Part shown: positions 9,112-9,189 of the stretch, in pieces
How the letters are laid out: every line of letters begins with the position of its first letter
Position numbering within the stretch: position 1 is the first letter of the stretch
Origin: Sandaracinaceae bacterium
Lineage (GTDB): Bacteria; Myxococcota_A; Polyangia; Polyangiales; JAFGIB01
Assembly (NCBI GenBank): GCA_017881145.1
Contig: JADGRG010000729.1
Coordinates: 1 to 9,189, forward strand
Reading direction: 5' to 3'
DNA length: 9,189 bases
Translations under genes and position numbers: made by a program
Notes under the pieces: model-generated
Database searches by the model: none
What the model was told of the DNA's origin: nothing
Seen by the model: the letters and a program-made list of their open reading frames with translations, nothing else

Positions 9112-9189
9112 CGTACGTAAGCGACCGCCGCGAGAGCGCTCTTCAACTGTGCGCAGCTGCCGTCACCGCAACTTCTAGACGTTGGGTTG
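9112..9189. other. Region downstream of the lipoprotein gene
   Basis: No gene or convincing terminator is seen. AGAGCGCTCT (9133-9142) is a perfect 10-bp palindrome, but it has no loop and no following T-run. Confidence 0.4.

Overview
The window is a GC-rich, gene-dense bacterial segment with five complete protein genes and one divergent intergenic region. No RNA gene, transposase, integrase, CRISPR array or phage gene was found. Two Sec/lipobox lipoproteins, long Ala/Pro/Ser/Thr/Gly-rich linkers behind the lipid anchor, a c-type dihaem peroxidase and strong G/C third-position bias fit a Gram-negative bacterium. Myxococcota (former Deltaproteobacteria) is my best guess, but this is inference and no marker gene fixes it.

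Layout from left to right. Positions 1-237 hold no convincing gene, only a candidate -10 element and several short inverted repeats. A lipoprotein dihaem cytochrome c peroxidase follows (238-1389, +). It converges, across 48 bp, on a block of four genes all read on the minus strand. In transcription order these are a polytopic membrane protein with DUF2723-like architecture (7752-5938), the disaggregase ClpB (5828-3225), an ABC-2 exporter ATPase (3143-2223) and its permease (2226-1438). The last two overlap by ATGA and form a NodI/NodJ-type exporter. A 273-bp divergent region (7753-8025), rich in short inverted and direct repeats, separates the membrane protein from a plus-strand lipoprotein (8026-9111). 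That protein has a low-complexity stalk and a probable atypical SGNH-hydrolase-like domain. The last 78 bases hold no gene.

How the genes work together: only the ABC ATPase and permease clearly form one machine. ClpB acts in cytosolic protein rescue with DnaK, and the peroxidase removes H2O2 in the periplasm, so both have stress roles, but nothing in the sequence ties them into one pathway. I see no convincing new multigene system. The most interesting points are the loss of hallmark residues in the DUF2723-like protein, the atypical active-site motifs of the 8026-9111 lipoprotein, and the repeat content of the divergent region.
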